A DNA stretch of 44,896 bases from Gammaproteobacteria bacterium (GCA_021647505.1 JAKIUN010000028.1:1-44896), one strand, 5' to 3'. Positions 8,506-17,092 are shown, counted from the stretch's first letter. Notes: generated from the letters alone by a model not told the origin. Numbers and translations are program-made.

Positions 8506-8522
8506 TTGGCATGGCGCTTGCA
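8506..8522 (+). promoter_or_regulatory. Predicted sigma-54 promoter of the nirB operon
   Basis: TTGGCATGGCGCTTGCA matches YTGGCACG-N4-TTGCW with correct spacing between the -24 GG and -12 GC. Transcription would start near 8533, leaving a leader of about 80 nt before the nirB ATG at 8612. An NtrC-type dyad lies at 8402-8418. Confidence 0.7.
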
Positions 8523-8543
8523 TTTCAGGCAGCCATATTCAGA

Positions 8544-8595
8544 GGTGTCTTGGGTTCAGCCGGACACCGCCCCTAGTGCCTTGACATGACACTAG
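8544..8595 (+). promoter_or_regulatory. Two hairpins in the nirB leader
   Basis: The predicted leader contains GGTGTC...GACACC (8544-8568) and CTAGTG...CACTAG (8573-8595) inverted repeats just before the ribosome-binding site GGAGAGG. Leader hairpins control nitrate assimilation operons through NasR/NasT-type antitermination in some proteobacteria. No obvious terminator T-run follows here, so that role is only a possibility. The second hairpin also has a near copy at 6476-6498. Confidence 0.35.
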
Positions 8596-8611
8596 TACTC
8601 GGAGAGGTTTA

Positions 8612-11050
8612 ATGAAAGAAAAACTCGTCCTGATTGGCAATGGCATGGCCGGTGTGCGTACGCTGGAGGAGCTGCTGAAACTCGACCCGGCGATGTACGA
8701 CATCACGGTCTTCGGCGAGGAGCCTTACGGCAATTACAACCGCATCCTGCTCTCTCCGGTGCTGGCTGGCGAGAAGACCATCGACGACATCATGCTCAAC
8801 GACCTACAGTGGTATGCGGACAACGGCATCACCCTGCACACGAATGAAAAAGTGGTGAAAATCGATCGCCGCGCCCGCAAGCTGATCACCGACACGGGCC
8901 GCGAGGAACGCTATGACCGTCTGCTGCTGGCTACCGGTTCGCATCCCATCATCCTGCCGGTGCCCGGAAACGATCTCGATGGTGTCATCAGCTTCCGTGA
9001 CATCAAAGACGTGGATAGCATGCTGACGGCGGCGAAGAATCACAAACACGCGGTAGTTATCGGCGGTGGTTTGCTGGGTCTGGAGGCCGCCAATGGCCTC
9101 AAACTGCAGGGTATGCACGTCAGCGTGGTGCACCTGATGGACACCCTGATGGAGCGGCAGATGGATCCCGTTTCTGGCGATATGCTCAAGCAGTCGTTGG
9201 AAGAGCGTGGCCTGAATTTTCTCATGGGCGCCAGCACCGAAGCCGTCCTCGGCGATGGTCAGGTTAAGGGCGTGCGTTTCAAAGGTGGCCTGGAAGTTGC
9301 TGCCGATCTGGTGGTGATGGCCGTGGGTATCCGTCCCAACATCGATCTGGCCAAGGCCGCCGGTTTGCACTGCGAGCGTGGCGTGGCGGTCAACGACACC
9401 CTACAGACCTTTGATCCGCGTATCTACGCCGTCGGCGAATGCGTGCAGCATCGTGGTCAGACTTACGGCCTGGTGGCGCCGCTGTTCGAGCAAGCCAAGG
9501 TTGCGGCCAATCATCTGGCCAAGATGGGCATCGCCCGCTATGAGGGTTCGATTACCTCCACCAAGCTCAAGGTCACCGGTATCGACCTGTTCTCGGCGGG
9601 CGACTTCATGGGCGACGACAACAGCGAAGAGATCGTCATGCAGGATGCCGCGCGGGGTATCTACAAAAAGATCGTTCTCAGAGACAACAAAATTCTCGGC
9701 AGCGTGCTCTATGGTGACACCGCTGACGGTGCCTGGTATTTCCAGCTGATGCGCGATGGCACCGATGTCAGCGAGATTCGCGGCTCCCTGCTGCTGGGAC
9801 AGCATCATCTGGGTGATGCCGGTCATGGTGGTACGAATCTGGCGGCGAGCATGGCCGATGATGCCGAGGTCTGCGGTTGCAATGGCGTGAGCAAGGGTGA
9901 CATCGTCACCGCCATCACCCAGGAAGGCCTGTTCACTCTCGACGAGGTGCGCTCCCACACCAAGGCCTCGGCCTCCTGCGGTTCTTGTACCGGCCTGGTG
10001 GAGCAGATCCTTGCCCATACCCTGGGCAGTGATTATTCCGAGGCACCGTCTGCCAAACCCCTGTGTAAATGTACCGGGCATACCCATGACGAAGTGCGTG
10101 CCGCGATCAAGGCGCAAAAACTTACCCGCATTCACCAGGTCATCGAGACCCTGGGATGGCAGACGCCGGATGGCTGCGCCGCCTGCCGTCCTGCGCTCAA
10201 CTATTACCTTATTGCCGCTTGGCCCGGCGAGGCGCAGGATGACCCACAATCGCGCTTCATCAACGAACGCGCCCATGCCAATATTCAGAAAGACGGCACC
10301 TATTCCGTGGTGCCGCGCATGTGGGGAGGCCTGACCAACCCCAAGGAACTGCGCGCCATTGCCGATGTGGTGGATAAATTCAAGGTGCCCGAAATGAAGG
10401 TAACCGGCGGTCAGCGCATCGACCTGTTCGGCATCAAGAAGGAAGACTTACCCGCCGTCTGGGCCGATCTCAATGCGGCCGGCATGGTTTCCGGTCATGC
10501 CTATGGAAAATCCCTGCGTACAGTGAAGACCTGTGTCGGCAAGACCTGGTGCCGTTTTGGTACCCAGGATTCCACCGGCCTGGGCGTGAAGCTGGAACAG
10601 CTCACCTGGGGCTCATGGATGCCGCACAAATTCAAGATCGCCGTCTCCGGTTGTCCTCGCAATTGTGCCGAGGCCACCATCAAGGATTTCGGCGTGGTTT
10701 GCGTGGACTCCGGCTATGAGCTGCATGTGGGGGGTAACGGGGGCATCACCGTGCGTGTCACCGATCTGCTTGGCAAAGTGGAAACGGAACAAGAGGTGAT
10801 GGAATATTGCGCCGCTTTCACCCAGCTCTACCGTGAAGAAGGCCACTACCTGGAGCGCACGGCACCCTGGGTGGAACGCGTTGGTCTCAGCCACATCCAG
10901 CAGAATGTGATAGAGAGTGACGAGAACCGCAAGGCTCTGGCCGAGCGCTTCGCCGAGTCGCAGAAATATGCGCAGATTGACCCCTGGGCCGAGTATGCCG
11001 GGCAGGCCGATCTCCGCAAGGAATTCGAACCGCTGAAGCAGATTGGTTGA
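8612..11050 (+). CDS. nirB: Nitrite reductase (NAD(P)H) large subunit
   Basis: Reduces nitrite to ammonium in the cytoplasm using NAD(P)H, FAD, Fe-S and siroheme. Domains in order: a pyridine-nucleotide-disulfide oxidoreductase module (residues 1-300; GNGMAGVRTLEEL and a second dinucleotide fold at VVIGGGLLGLEAANGL); BFD-like [2Fe-2S] domains (CGCNGVSKGDI...SCGSCTGLVEQIL near 420-465, then a similar Cys-containing segment near 490-540); and ferredoxin-like plus siroheme/[4Fe-4S] domains from about 555. The siroheme cysteines read TCVGKTWCRFG and GCPRNCAEA. 812 residues is near the family norm. GGAGAGG precedes the ATG. nirD follows after a hairpin-bearing gap. Confidence 0.95.
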   Translation: MKEKLVLIGNGMAGVRTLEELLKLDPAMYDITVFGEEPYGNYNRILLSPVLAGEKTIDDIMLNDLQWYADNGITLHTNEKVVKIDRRARKLITDTGREERYDRLLLATGSHPIILPVPGNDLDGVISFRDIKDVDSMLTAAKNHKHAVVIGGGLLGLEAANGLKLQGMHVSVVHLMDTLMERQMDPVSGDMLKQSLEERGLNFLMGASTEAVLGDGQVKGVRFKGGLEVAADLVVMAVGIRPNIDLAKAAGLHCERGVAVNDTLQTFDPRIYAVGECVQHRGQTYGLVAPLFEQAKVAANHLAKMGIARYEGSITSTKLKVTGIDLFSAGDFMGDDNSEEIVMQDAARGIYKKIVLRDNKILGSVLYGDTADGAWYFQLMRDGTDVSEIRGSLLLGQHHLGDAGHGGTNLAASMADDAEVCGCNGVSKGDIVTAITQEGLFTLDEVRSHTKASASCGSCTGLVEQILAHTLGSDYSEAPSAKPLCKCTGHTHDEVRAAIKAQKLTRIHQVIETLGWQTPDGCAACRPALNYYLIAAWPGEAQDDPQSRFINERAHANIQKDGTYSVVPRMWGGLTNPKELRAIADVVDKFKVPEMKVTGGQRIDLFGIKKEDLPAVWADLNAAGMVSGHAYGKSLRTVKTCVGKTWCRFGTQDSTGLGVKLEQLTWGSWMPHKFKIAVSGCPRNCAEATIKDFGVVCVDSGYELHVGGNGGITVRVTDLLGKVETEQEVMEYCAAFTQLYREEGHYLERTAPWVERVGLSHIQQNVIESDENRKALAERFAESQKYAQIDPWAEYAGQADLRKEFEPLKQIG

Positions 11051-11102
11051 TGTACAGGGTATTAAAAGGAAAATAATTCACTGCAGAGGATCACAGGAGT
11101 TT

Positions 11103-11167
11103 GTGGGAGCGGCTTTAGCCGCGAAGATCATGTCGATACTTTTTTTCGCGGCTGAAACCACTCCCAC
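11103..11167. repeat. Palindromic repeat between nirB and nirD
   Basis: Arms GTGGGAGCGGCTTTAGCCGC (11103-11122) and GCGGCTGAAACCACTCCCAC (11148-11167) are near-perfect reverse complements, with an AT-rich loop. It is a REP-like unit similar to those in many Pseudomonas-type genomes. As RNA it would form a strong hairpin between the nirB and nirD coding regions. Confidence 0.8.
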
Positions 11168-11240
11168 AGTCTGGAGAGACAGAAGAGAGGCCGAGCCTCT
11201 GATAGTGAACCAAAAAATGACTTGAAAGGTAAAACGAAAA

Positions 11241-11558
11241 ATGAGTGACTGGATTGAAGTTGGCAGCGTCGAAGACATTCCCAAGCTGGGCGCTCGGGTG
11301 GTGAAGACCGCCGAAGGCGATATCGGCATTTTTCGCACCAGTGATGACAAAATATTCGCCCTGCGTGATTCCTGCCCCCACGAGGGCGGGCCGCTGAGTC
11401 AGGGTATCGTGCACGGCGACAAGGTCACCTGCCCGCTGCACAGCTGGAATATCGAGCTGGCCACCGGCGAGGCCGTGGCGCCTGATGAAGGCTGTGCCGC
11501 GACTTACCCAGTGAAGGTGGAAAGCGGCAAGGTGTTCCTGAGCCTGTCGTCAAACTGA
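11241..11558 (+). CDS. nirD: Nitrite reductase (NAD(P)H) small subunit
   Basis: Rieske-type [2Fe-2S] partner of NirB. The 105-residue protein carries CPHEGGPLSQG with ligands Cys45/His47 and CPLHSWN with Cys64/His67, the C-X-H...C-X2-H pattern of Rieske folds. The ATG at 11241 begins MSDWIEVGSVEDIP, a standard N-terminus for the family. It lies downstream of nirB in the same orientation and upstream of the nitrate reductase gene, with palindromic repeats on both sides. Confidence 0.95.
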   Translation: MSDWIEVGSVEDIPKLGARVVKTAEGDIGIFRTSDDKIFALRDSCPHEGGPLSQGIVHGDKVTCPLHSWNIELATGEAVAPDEGCAATYPVKVESGKVFLSLSSN

Positions 11559-11567
11559 GGCTCTTTG

Positions 11568-11633
11568 GTAGGAGTGGGCCATGCCCGCGATTTGTTTTTG
11601 TAAATATCAATCGCGGGCATGGCCCACTCCTAC
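11568..11633. repeat. Palindromic repeat between nirD and nasA
   Basis: A 25-bp perfect inverted repeat, beginning GTAGGAGTGGGCCATGCCCG on the left and ending CGGGCATGGCCCACTCCTAC on the right, encloses an AT-rich loop. It is a second repeat family, distinct from that between nirB and nirD. Partial relatives occur at 15958-15981, 40950-41018 and 42250-42274. The stem is strong enough to affect mRNA processing. Confidence 0.85.
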
Positions 11634-11687
11634 AGGTTGATGTATGCATGCCACATGACGGCAACTATTCAAGGTTAGAGGTCAAAG

Positions 11688-13877
11688 ATGCTCTTCGGAC
11701 GCGGAAAAAAGAATCCCATCAAGATCGCCAACAAAGACGTAGAGAAGTGGGTGTACACCACTTGCGGTTATTGCTCTACCGGCTGCTCCATCGAAGTCGG
11801 TGTTAACGATGCGGGCAAGCCGGTGTCCTCACGCGGGGTCGGTTCGGCGGATGTGAACCGTGGCAAGTTGTGCATCAAGGGGATCTTCGAACATGAGATT
11901 TTCGATGCCAAGGGCCGTGGCGAAGAGCCTCTGGTGCGTGATCGTATCAGCGAGGATTATCGTGCAACGAGCTGGGACGAAGCACTGGACAAGACCGGCA
12001 CCGAAATCAAACACATCCAGGAAAAATATGGCCGTGACGCCTTCGCCATTGTCTCTACCGGTCAACTGCTCAGCGAAGAGTTTTATGCCCTGGGCAAGCT
12101 GTCGCGCGCGGTAATCGGTACCAACAACTACGACGGCAATACCACCCTGTGTATGGCCTCGGCGGTATCCGGCTACAAACGTTCCTTCGGCTCCGACGGC
12201 CCACCCGGCTGTTATGAGGATTTTGAAAAAACTGACTGCCTGATCGCCTTTGGATCCAATTTGCCCGAGCAGCACCCTGTTATCTACTGGCGCATGCGCG
12301 AGGCGCGCGAGAAGCGGAATTTCCCGCTCATCGTGGTGGATCCACGCGTCACCATGCTGGCGCAGAATGCCGACATGCACCTGGCCATTACGCCCGGTAC
12401 CGATGTGGTGCTGCTCAATGCACTGATGCACGTGATTCTCGACGAAGGCCTGGAGGATCGTGACTACATCGATGAGCATACCAACGGCATCGAGGCAGTG
12501 GAGAAAGTGGTGGCCGATTACGATCCGGTCAGTGCATCAAAGATTTGCGGTATCGACGAGGACACCATTCGCAACGTCGCGCGTCTGTACGCCAAGGCCG
12601 ACGCCGCCATGTCCATTTGGACCATGGGCATCAATCAGTCCACACACGGTTCCGACGGCGTGGTGGGCATCAATAACCTGAATCTGATGACCGGCAATAT
12701 CGGTAAGCCCGGTGGTACCTCCTTGTCCATCACCGGCCAGTGCAACGCCATGGGCACTCGCGAGTGGTCGTCCTGCTCCGGTCTGCCAGGTTATCGCACG
12801 CTGGAAAATCCTGCCGAACGCGAGGAAATCGCCAAATTCTGGGGTATCGATCCCGAGTTTCTGCCCAAGCAGCGTGGCCTGACCGAGACCGACATCTTTC
12901 CCGCCATCGAGACCGGACAAATCAAGGGCCTGTGGTTGATCGCCACCAACCCCATGACCTCCATGGCTAACACCGCACGCATTCGCAAGACATTGGAAAG
13001 ACTGGAGTGTCTCATCGTGCAGGATTCCTACCGTGACGTGGAAACCACCCAGTATGCGCATGTCTATTTTCCCGCCGCCACCTGGGCGGAAAAGGAGGGT
13101 GTGTTCACCAACACCGAACGCCGCGTCAACATCGTCCGCCAGGTTACCCAGCCGCACGCTAATTCGCGCTCCGACCTGTGGATTTTCAACCAGATGGCGA
13201 AACGTTTTGCACAGGGCGCCAAGGTCAATTTTCCGGACAAGCCCTCAGACGTGTTTGACGAAATGGCCTATCTTTCACGCGGCCGCCTGGTGGACATCTC
13301 CGGCATGAACCACGCGTTGATCGAAGAGAAACGCGGTATTCAGTGGCCCTACCGTGCCGATGATGTCGAGGTGCAGGACACGGGTGATTCGCGTCTGTAC
13401 GAAAAGGGGGGGTTTCAGCATGCCGATGGCAAGGCCAAACTGATTCCACTGCCGTACATCGAAAACAACGAAGTACCGGACGACGACTATCCACTGTGGC
13501 TCAACAGCGGTCGTGTGGTCGAGCATTTCCACACCCGTACCAAGACCGGTAAGGTGGGCAACTGCAATAAATTCAGTCCCACGCCGTACATGGAAATCAA
13601 CCCTGACGCCGCCGAGCACATGGGTATCGAACACATGAGTTATGTGCGCGTGGTGTCGCGCCGCGGCGATGCCGTGGTGCTGGCCCAGCTGACCCAGCGC
13701 GTGCCGCGCAACATGGTGTTTATTCCGTTTCATTATCACGACTGCGTCAACCGCCTCACCAAGGGCCTGCTGGATCCGCATTCGCGTCAGCCCGCCTTCA
13801 AGCAGAGCGCGGTGCGCATCGAGCACGTGAACCAGGAAGAGGCCGCGCAGATGAACGTCGAGTTGCGCGAATTTTAG
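11688..13877 (+). CDS. nasA: NasA-type molybdopterin nitrate reductase catalytic subunit
   Basis: Reduces nitrate to nitrite at a bis-molybdopterin guanine dinucleotide centre. An N-terminal [4Fe-4S] is bound by CGYCSTGC (Cys26, 29, 33) and GKLCIKG (Cys62). The Mo-ligating cysteine sits in TTLCMASAVSGYKRSFGSDG near residue 154, the string typical of assimilatory NasA/NarB enzymes. At 729 residues it has the catalytic and C-terminal MopB domains but no BFD-like [2Fe-2S] tail as in Klebsiella NasA. No Tat signal is present, so the protein should be cytoplasmic. No NasC/NasB diaphorase gene accompanies it. Instead an Fe-S/DmsC fusion follows, pointing to an electron route from quinol. Confidence 0.88.
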   Translation: MLFGRGKKNPIKIANKDVEKWVYTTCGYCSTGCSIEVGVNDAGKPVSSRGVGSADVNRGKLCIKGIFEHEIFDAKGRGEEPLVRDRISEDYRATSWDEALDKTGTEIKHIQEKYGRDAFAIVSTGQLLSEEFYALGKLSRAVIGTNNYDGNTTLCMASAVSGYKRSFGSDGPPGCYEDFEKTDCLIAFGSNLPEQHPVIYWRMREAREKRNFPLIVVDPRVTMLAQNADMHLAITPGTDVVLLNALMHVILDEGLEDRDYIDEHTNGIEAVEKVVADYDPVSASKICGIDEDTIRNVARLYAKADAAMSIWTMGINQSTHGSDGVVGINNLNLMTGNIGKPGGTSLSITGQCNAMGTREWSSCSGLPGYRTLENPAEREEIAKFWGIDPEFLPKQRGLTETDIFPAIETGQIKGLWLIATNPMTSMANTARIRKTLERLECLIVQDSYRDVETTQYAHVYFPAATWAEKEGVFTNTERRVNIVRQVTQPHANSRSDLWIFNQMAKRFAQGAKVNFPDKPSDVFDEMAYLSRGRLVDISGMNHALIEEKRGIQWPYRADDVEVQDTGDSRLYEKGGFQHADGKAKLIPLPYIENNEVPDDDYPLWLNSGRVVEHFHTRTKTGKVGNCNKFSPTPYMEINPDAAEHMGIEHMSYVRVVSRRGDAVVLAQLTQRVPRNMVFIPFHYHDCVNRLTKGLLDPHSRQPAFKQSAVRIEHVNQEEAAQMNVELREF

Positions 13878-13958
13878 TGATTCGAGACTTGTATTTGCGT
13901 TCATTTTCGGATCGATGGATTCAGTCCGCCAATAAACACAAATAAAGCGATAGGTGGC

Positions 13959-14020
13959 GTAGGGTGGCATTGCCCACCATGAATATGCTGCGAAATCCTG
14001 GTGGGCAATGCCCACCCTAC
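13959..14020. repeat. GTAGGGTGGCATTGCCCACC palindromic repeat before the Fe-S/DmsC gene
   Basis: Units at 13959-13978 and 14000-14020 are each hairpins and are reverse complements of each other (GTAGGGTGG...CCACCCTAC), enclosing an AT-rich centre. They belong to the same family as the repeats flanking the metE remnant. Confidence 0.82.
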
Positions 14021-14050
14021 ACGTGAAGAAAGTTTCAACAGGACGAGCTA

Positions 14051-15877
14051 ATGTTTCCCGTACGTGACGACGAACCCAAATACGCCTTTCTGCAGGACAA
14101 GACATCCAAGGAAAAAAACACCCACGGCACGTTCATCGAGCTGGTGGAAAAAAGCAATCCGCTACGCGGCCAGAGCCTGAACATCAATGGCGACAGTAGC
14201 GTCAGCGATAACCCGAATCGTTACAAACAGCACGGCTTTCATTTTACTGCCGATAACTGTATCGCCTGTCATGCCTGTGAAGCCGCTTGTAGTGAAAAAA
14301 ACGATAACCCGGCACACTTGGCCTTTCGCAGCGTGGGTTACGTGGAGGGCGGCACCTATCCCGCCTATACACGTATGAACATTTCCATGGCGTGCAATCA
14401 TTGTGACAACCCGGTCTGTCTCACGGGCTGTCCGACGCGCGCCTACACCAAGTTCGCCGAATATGGTGCCGTGCTACAGGATCCAGATATCTGCTTTGGT
14501 TGCGGCTATTGCACCTGGGTATGCCCCTACAATGCGCCGCAGCTCGACCCGATCAAGGGGCAGGTCTCCAAGTGCAACATGTGTGTGGATCGTCTTGAAG
14601 TCGGCCTGAAGCCGGCCTGTGTTTCCGCCTGCCTGGGCGGTGCACTGGAGTTTGGTGTGATCGAAAACATTCCTGCCAACCGTGAGCAGGCGAAGCTGGA
14701 TATCCCCGGTTTTCCCACCACCGATATCACCCACCCCAATATTCGTTTTCAGCAGTGCAAGACACTGCCGCGCGAAATGGCGCGCACGGATTCCATGCCG
14801 CTCAAGTACCAGCGCAATGACAAGCTGGGTGGCCGTTACGAAGCGAGGGTGGACGAAAAGAAAATCAAACGGCAGCGGCAATGGAATCTGCATAAGTTGC
14901 TCGGCTCGCATGAAAATGCGCATATTGCCTTCACGCTCTCGGCACAGACGGTGATCGGCGCCTTCATGATGCTGATGTTTGCGCCCCTGGTCGGTCTTGG
15001 CGGTGTGGCGACGGTGAAGGCGCAGGGCTTCCTGCCGTTGCTGGCGACGATGTTCGTGCTACTGGCCATCGGCATGTTCAAGCTCAACATGCACCTGGGC
15101 AAGCCACACCGCTTCTACCGAGGCTTCAATAACTGGCGCCTATCTCCCGTTAGTCGGGAGATCGCCGGTGTGTCGTTATTCTTCGGCGGCATGACGGGCT
15201 ACGGTGTGCTAAGCGTGGCCCACGGCTACCTGGGCTGGGATTTTCTGCCCGCCTTGGCCGGCCTCGCTGCCGCTGCCGCTGTGGTTGGTGGTCTGTTCGG
15301 TTTCTACTACATGTACAAGCTGTACCGTATTCCGGCACGTCCTTACTGGAACCACTGGCAGACCGCCAGCAGTTTCGTTGGCACGGCCCTGTACCTGGGC
15401 GCCAGTCTCATCGCGGTGGTCGGCATCCTGGTCTTGGGCGTGGACGCGGCGCAGGAGCTGCTGCGGCAGATGGGCCTGCTGATCGCCCTCGGTCTGCTGC
15501 TCGAAGGTGTCGGTCTCATCGCCCACGCCAGTGACCTCAAGGCCGACGGTGGCGAGGGCGCCGCCTCTCATGCCGAGCAGGTGAGTCGCTACGGCAAGCC
15601 TTATTGGCTGCGCAACGGGCTGCTGGGTGCGAATCTCGTTGCTGCCTTGTGCATGACTGCCCTTGGCCTGCCCGGCCTCACCATCTGGTTGGGATTGATC
15701 CTGCTGGTGTCGTTGCTGGTGATGGGTATTTTTGGCCGGGCTTTATTCTTTGTGCTGGTGATTCCCACCACCATGCCCGGCGCTTTCTTTTGGCGCAACC
15801 ATGGTTTCCAGGAACACGCCCGCGAGACGGGACTGGCCAATCTACCACAGGTGGGTGTGGTGCCGGACGGGCATTGA
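14051..15877 (+). CDS. Fused four-cluster ferredoxin / DmsC-type membrane anchor subunit
   Basis: 608 residues. After about 65 N-terminal residues comes a DmsB-like electron-transfer module with four cysteine groups: CIACHACEAAC, CNHCDNPVCLTGC, CFGCGYCTWVC and CNMC...CVSAC (about residues 74-196). From about residue 290 the protein becomes a DmsC-like anchor with roughly eight hydrophobic segments, including FKLNMHLGKPHRFYRGFNNW, a string typical of DmsC/YnfH anchors. In DMSO reductase these are two subunits carrying electrons from menaquinol to the molybdoenzyme. Here they are one chain directly downstream of nasA. I infer it delivers quinol electrons to the nitrate reductase. The ATG at 14051 has only a modest upstream AGGAC. 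Confidence 0.85.
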   Translation: MFPVRDDEPKYAFLQDKTSKEKNTHGTFIELVEKSNPLRGQSLNINGDSSVSDNPNRYKQHGFHFTADNCIACHACEAACSEKNDNPAHLAFRSVGYVEGGTYPAYTRMNISMACNHCDNPVCLTGCPTRAYTKFAEYGAVLQDPDICFGCGYCTWVCPYNAPQLDPIKGQVSKCNMCVDRLEVGLKPACVSACLGGALEFGVIENIPANREQAKLDIPGFPTTDITHPNIRFQQCKTLPREMARTDSMPLKYQRNDKLGGRYEARVDEKKIKRQRQWNLHKLLGSHENAHIAFTLSAQTVIGAFMMLMFAPLVGLGGVATVKAQGFLPLLATMFVLLAIGMFKLNMHLGKPHRFYRGFNNWRLSPVSREIAGVSLFFGGMTGYGVLSVAHGYLGWDFLPALAGLAAAAAVVGGLFGFYYMYKLYRIPARPYWNHWQTASSFVGTALYLGASLIAVVGILVLGVDAAQELLRQMGLLIALGLLLEGVGLIAHASDLKADGGEGAASHAEQVSRYGKPYWLRNGLLGANLVAALCMTALGLPGLTIWLGLILLVSLLVMGIFGRALFFVLVIPTTMPGAFFWRNHGFQEHARETGLANLPQVGVVPDGH

Positions 15878-15923
15878 GTCTTCCGTGTCTCTGTGTCATT
15901 TGCCACAGAGACACGGAAGAGAC
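15878..15923. terminator. Strong hairpin between the convergent nitrate operon and metA
   Basis: TTCCGTGTCTCTGTG and CACAGAGACACGGAA form a 15-bp perfect stem (longer with bulges) around an 8-base loop, four bases after the stop of the Fe-S/anchor gene. No clean T-run follows on either strand, so it may be a bidirectional mRNA-end stabiliser rather than a classical intrinsic terminator. A partial GGCATGGCC...GGCTCCTAC repeat unit follows at about 15962-15981. Confidence 0.6.
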
Positions 15924-16011
15924 AAAGTTTGTAGAAAATTATTATTTTCAATACCATCGCAGGCATGGCCCGGCTCCTACGGGAGGCGCAGAATATCCTG
16001 AAATATTCGGG

Positions 16012-17079
16012 CTAGCCGATGCCCAAGGGATCGTCGGGGTCGACACCCTCCATGAAGGGCTTGCGCCGGTCGCTGTTGGTGAGTTGATAGACGAAGCCCA
16101 TCCAGTTATTGATGATAGCTTCGCCGGTATCGTGCCAGGTGTTGTGCAGTTGGCCGGCGATCAGGGCCTCGGGAAAGGCTGGCAGTGGCTCGCCGGCGGC
16201 TAGTGCGATGATCAGCTGCGCATGGTGTTCATCAAGAATGGCCCGTGTCTGAATGCCAAAAGAGTGATCGGGGAAGGGCGGGTAGTAATGGCGTTCGCCA
16301 GTGCTGTAGCGATCCACTTCACGCTTGTATTCCTTCAGCAGACTCACCGTGTCGTATTCCGGGTGGCCCTGAAAATAGACAGTGCGAAAACCGTCGCCGC
16401 TCACCGCCAGATGTACGCCGTTGTCCACGCTTTCCACCAGTACATGCAGACCGGCGGCCTCGAACTGTGTGCGGGTGATCTCGTTGAAGCGCGAATGGGG
16501 CACGTCGAAACGGGTATTGACGTCGTTGACCAATGGATGGCAGCGATCCACCACTTCGTGTGCAAATACCCCCCAGCGCTTGGCCGGCAGGTGGCGGCGT
16601 TTCTGCCCGTGGCGCAGTTGCAGCACGGCGTGGGTGGCGAGGCAGGAGCAGAGGGTGGAGGTGACGTTCTCCCACGCCCATTCGGCCACTTCGCCCAGGG
16701 GTTCCCAAAACGGCTCCAGGGTTAAATCTGGCTGGGTGACGTTCACGCCGGTAATGATCAGTGCATCCAGTCCGTCCTGCTTCAGCTGTTCGAAACGGTC
16801 GTAATACTTTTCAATATGCGCCGCAGCCTTTTCACCACGCGGCAGTTCGGGCAGCGTAAACGGGTGCAGGTAAAACTGCGCGATTTGGTTGCTTTCGCCT
16901 ACCAGACGAAAAAACTGCCGCTCGGTGGCCTCCAGCGCGGCGTCCGGCATCATGTTCAGCAGGCCGATGTGCATTTCGCGGATGTCCTGCCGGGCCGCAC
17001 GTTCCGGCGTGAGCACGTTGCCGCCTTCCTGCATTAGGCGGGTGAAGGTGGGGAGCTGATTGTGGGCGACCAGTGGCAT
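16012..17079 (-). CDS. metA: Homoserine O-acyltransferase, MetA family
   Basis: Transfers succinyl (or acetyl) from CoA to homoserine, the first committed step of methionine synthesis. Family strings include LNMMPDAALEATERQFFRL, LDALIITGVNV and LCSCLATHAVLQ, whose cysteine is the likely acyl-accepting nucleophile. Further family strings are RWGVFAHEV, RFDVPHSRFNEI and VYFQGHPEYD with the catalytic histidine. 355 residues is slightly longer than E. coli MetA (309). The acyl donor cannot be told from these motifs alone. The P-loop gene immediately upstream ends 13 nt before this start, so the two are probably cotranscribed. A metE remnant elsewhere in the window shows the organism does not rely on that final-step enzyme copy. 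Confidence 0.85.
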   Translation of the reverse strand: MPLVAHNQLPTFTRLMQEGGNVLTPERAARQDIREMHIGLLNMMPDAALEATERQFFRLVGESNQIAQFYLHPFTLPELPRGEKAAAHIEKYYDRFEQLKQDGLDALIITGVNVTQPDLTLEPFWEPLGEVAEWAWENVTSTLCSCLATHAVLQLRHGQKRRHLPAKRWGVFAHEVVDRCHPLVNDVNTRFDVPHSRFNEITRTQFEAAGLHVLVESVDNGVHLAVSGDGFRTVYFQGHPEYDTVSLLKEYKREVDRYSTGERHYYPPFPDHSFGIQTRAILDEHHAQLIIALAAGEPLPAFPEALIAGQLHNTWHDTGEAIINNWMGFVYQLTNSDRRKPFMEGVDPDDPLGIG

Positions 17080-17092
17080 GCTTGTTTGTCTC

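Noticed and set aside
9401..10276. 291-residue reverse frame over nirB
   Set aside because: It lies opposite the BFD-like and adjacent nirB domains, which carry clear motifs; no independent evidence.
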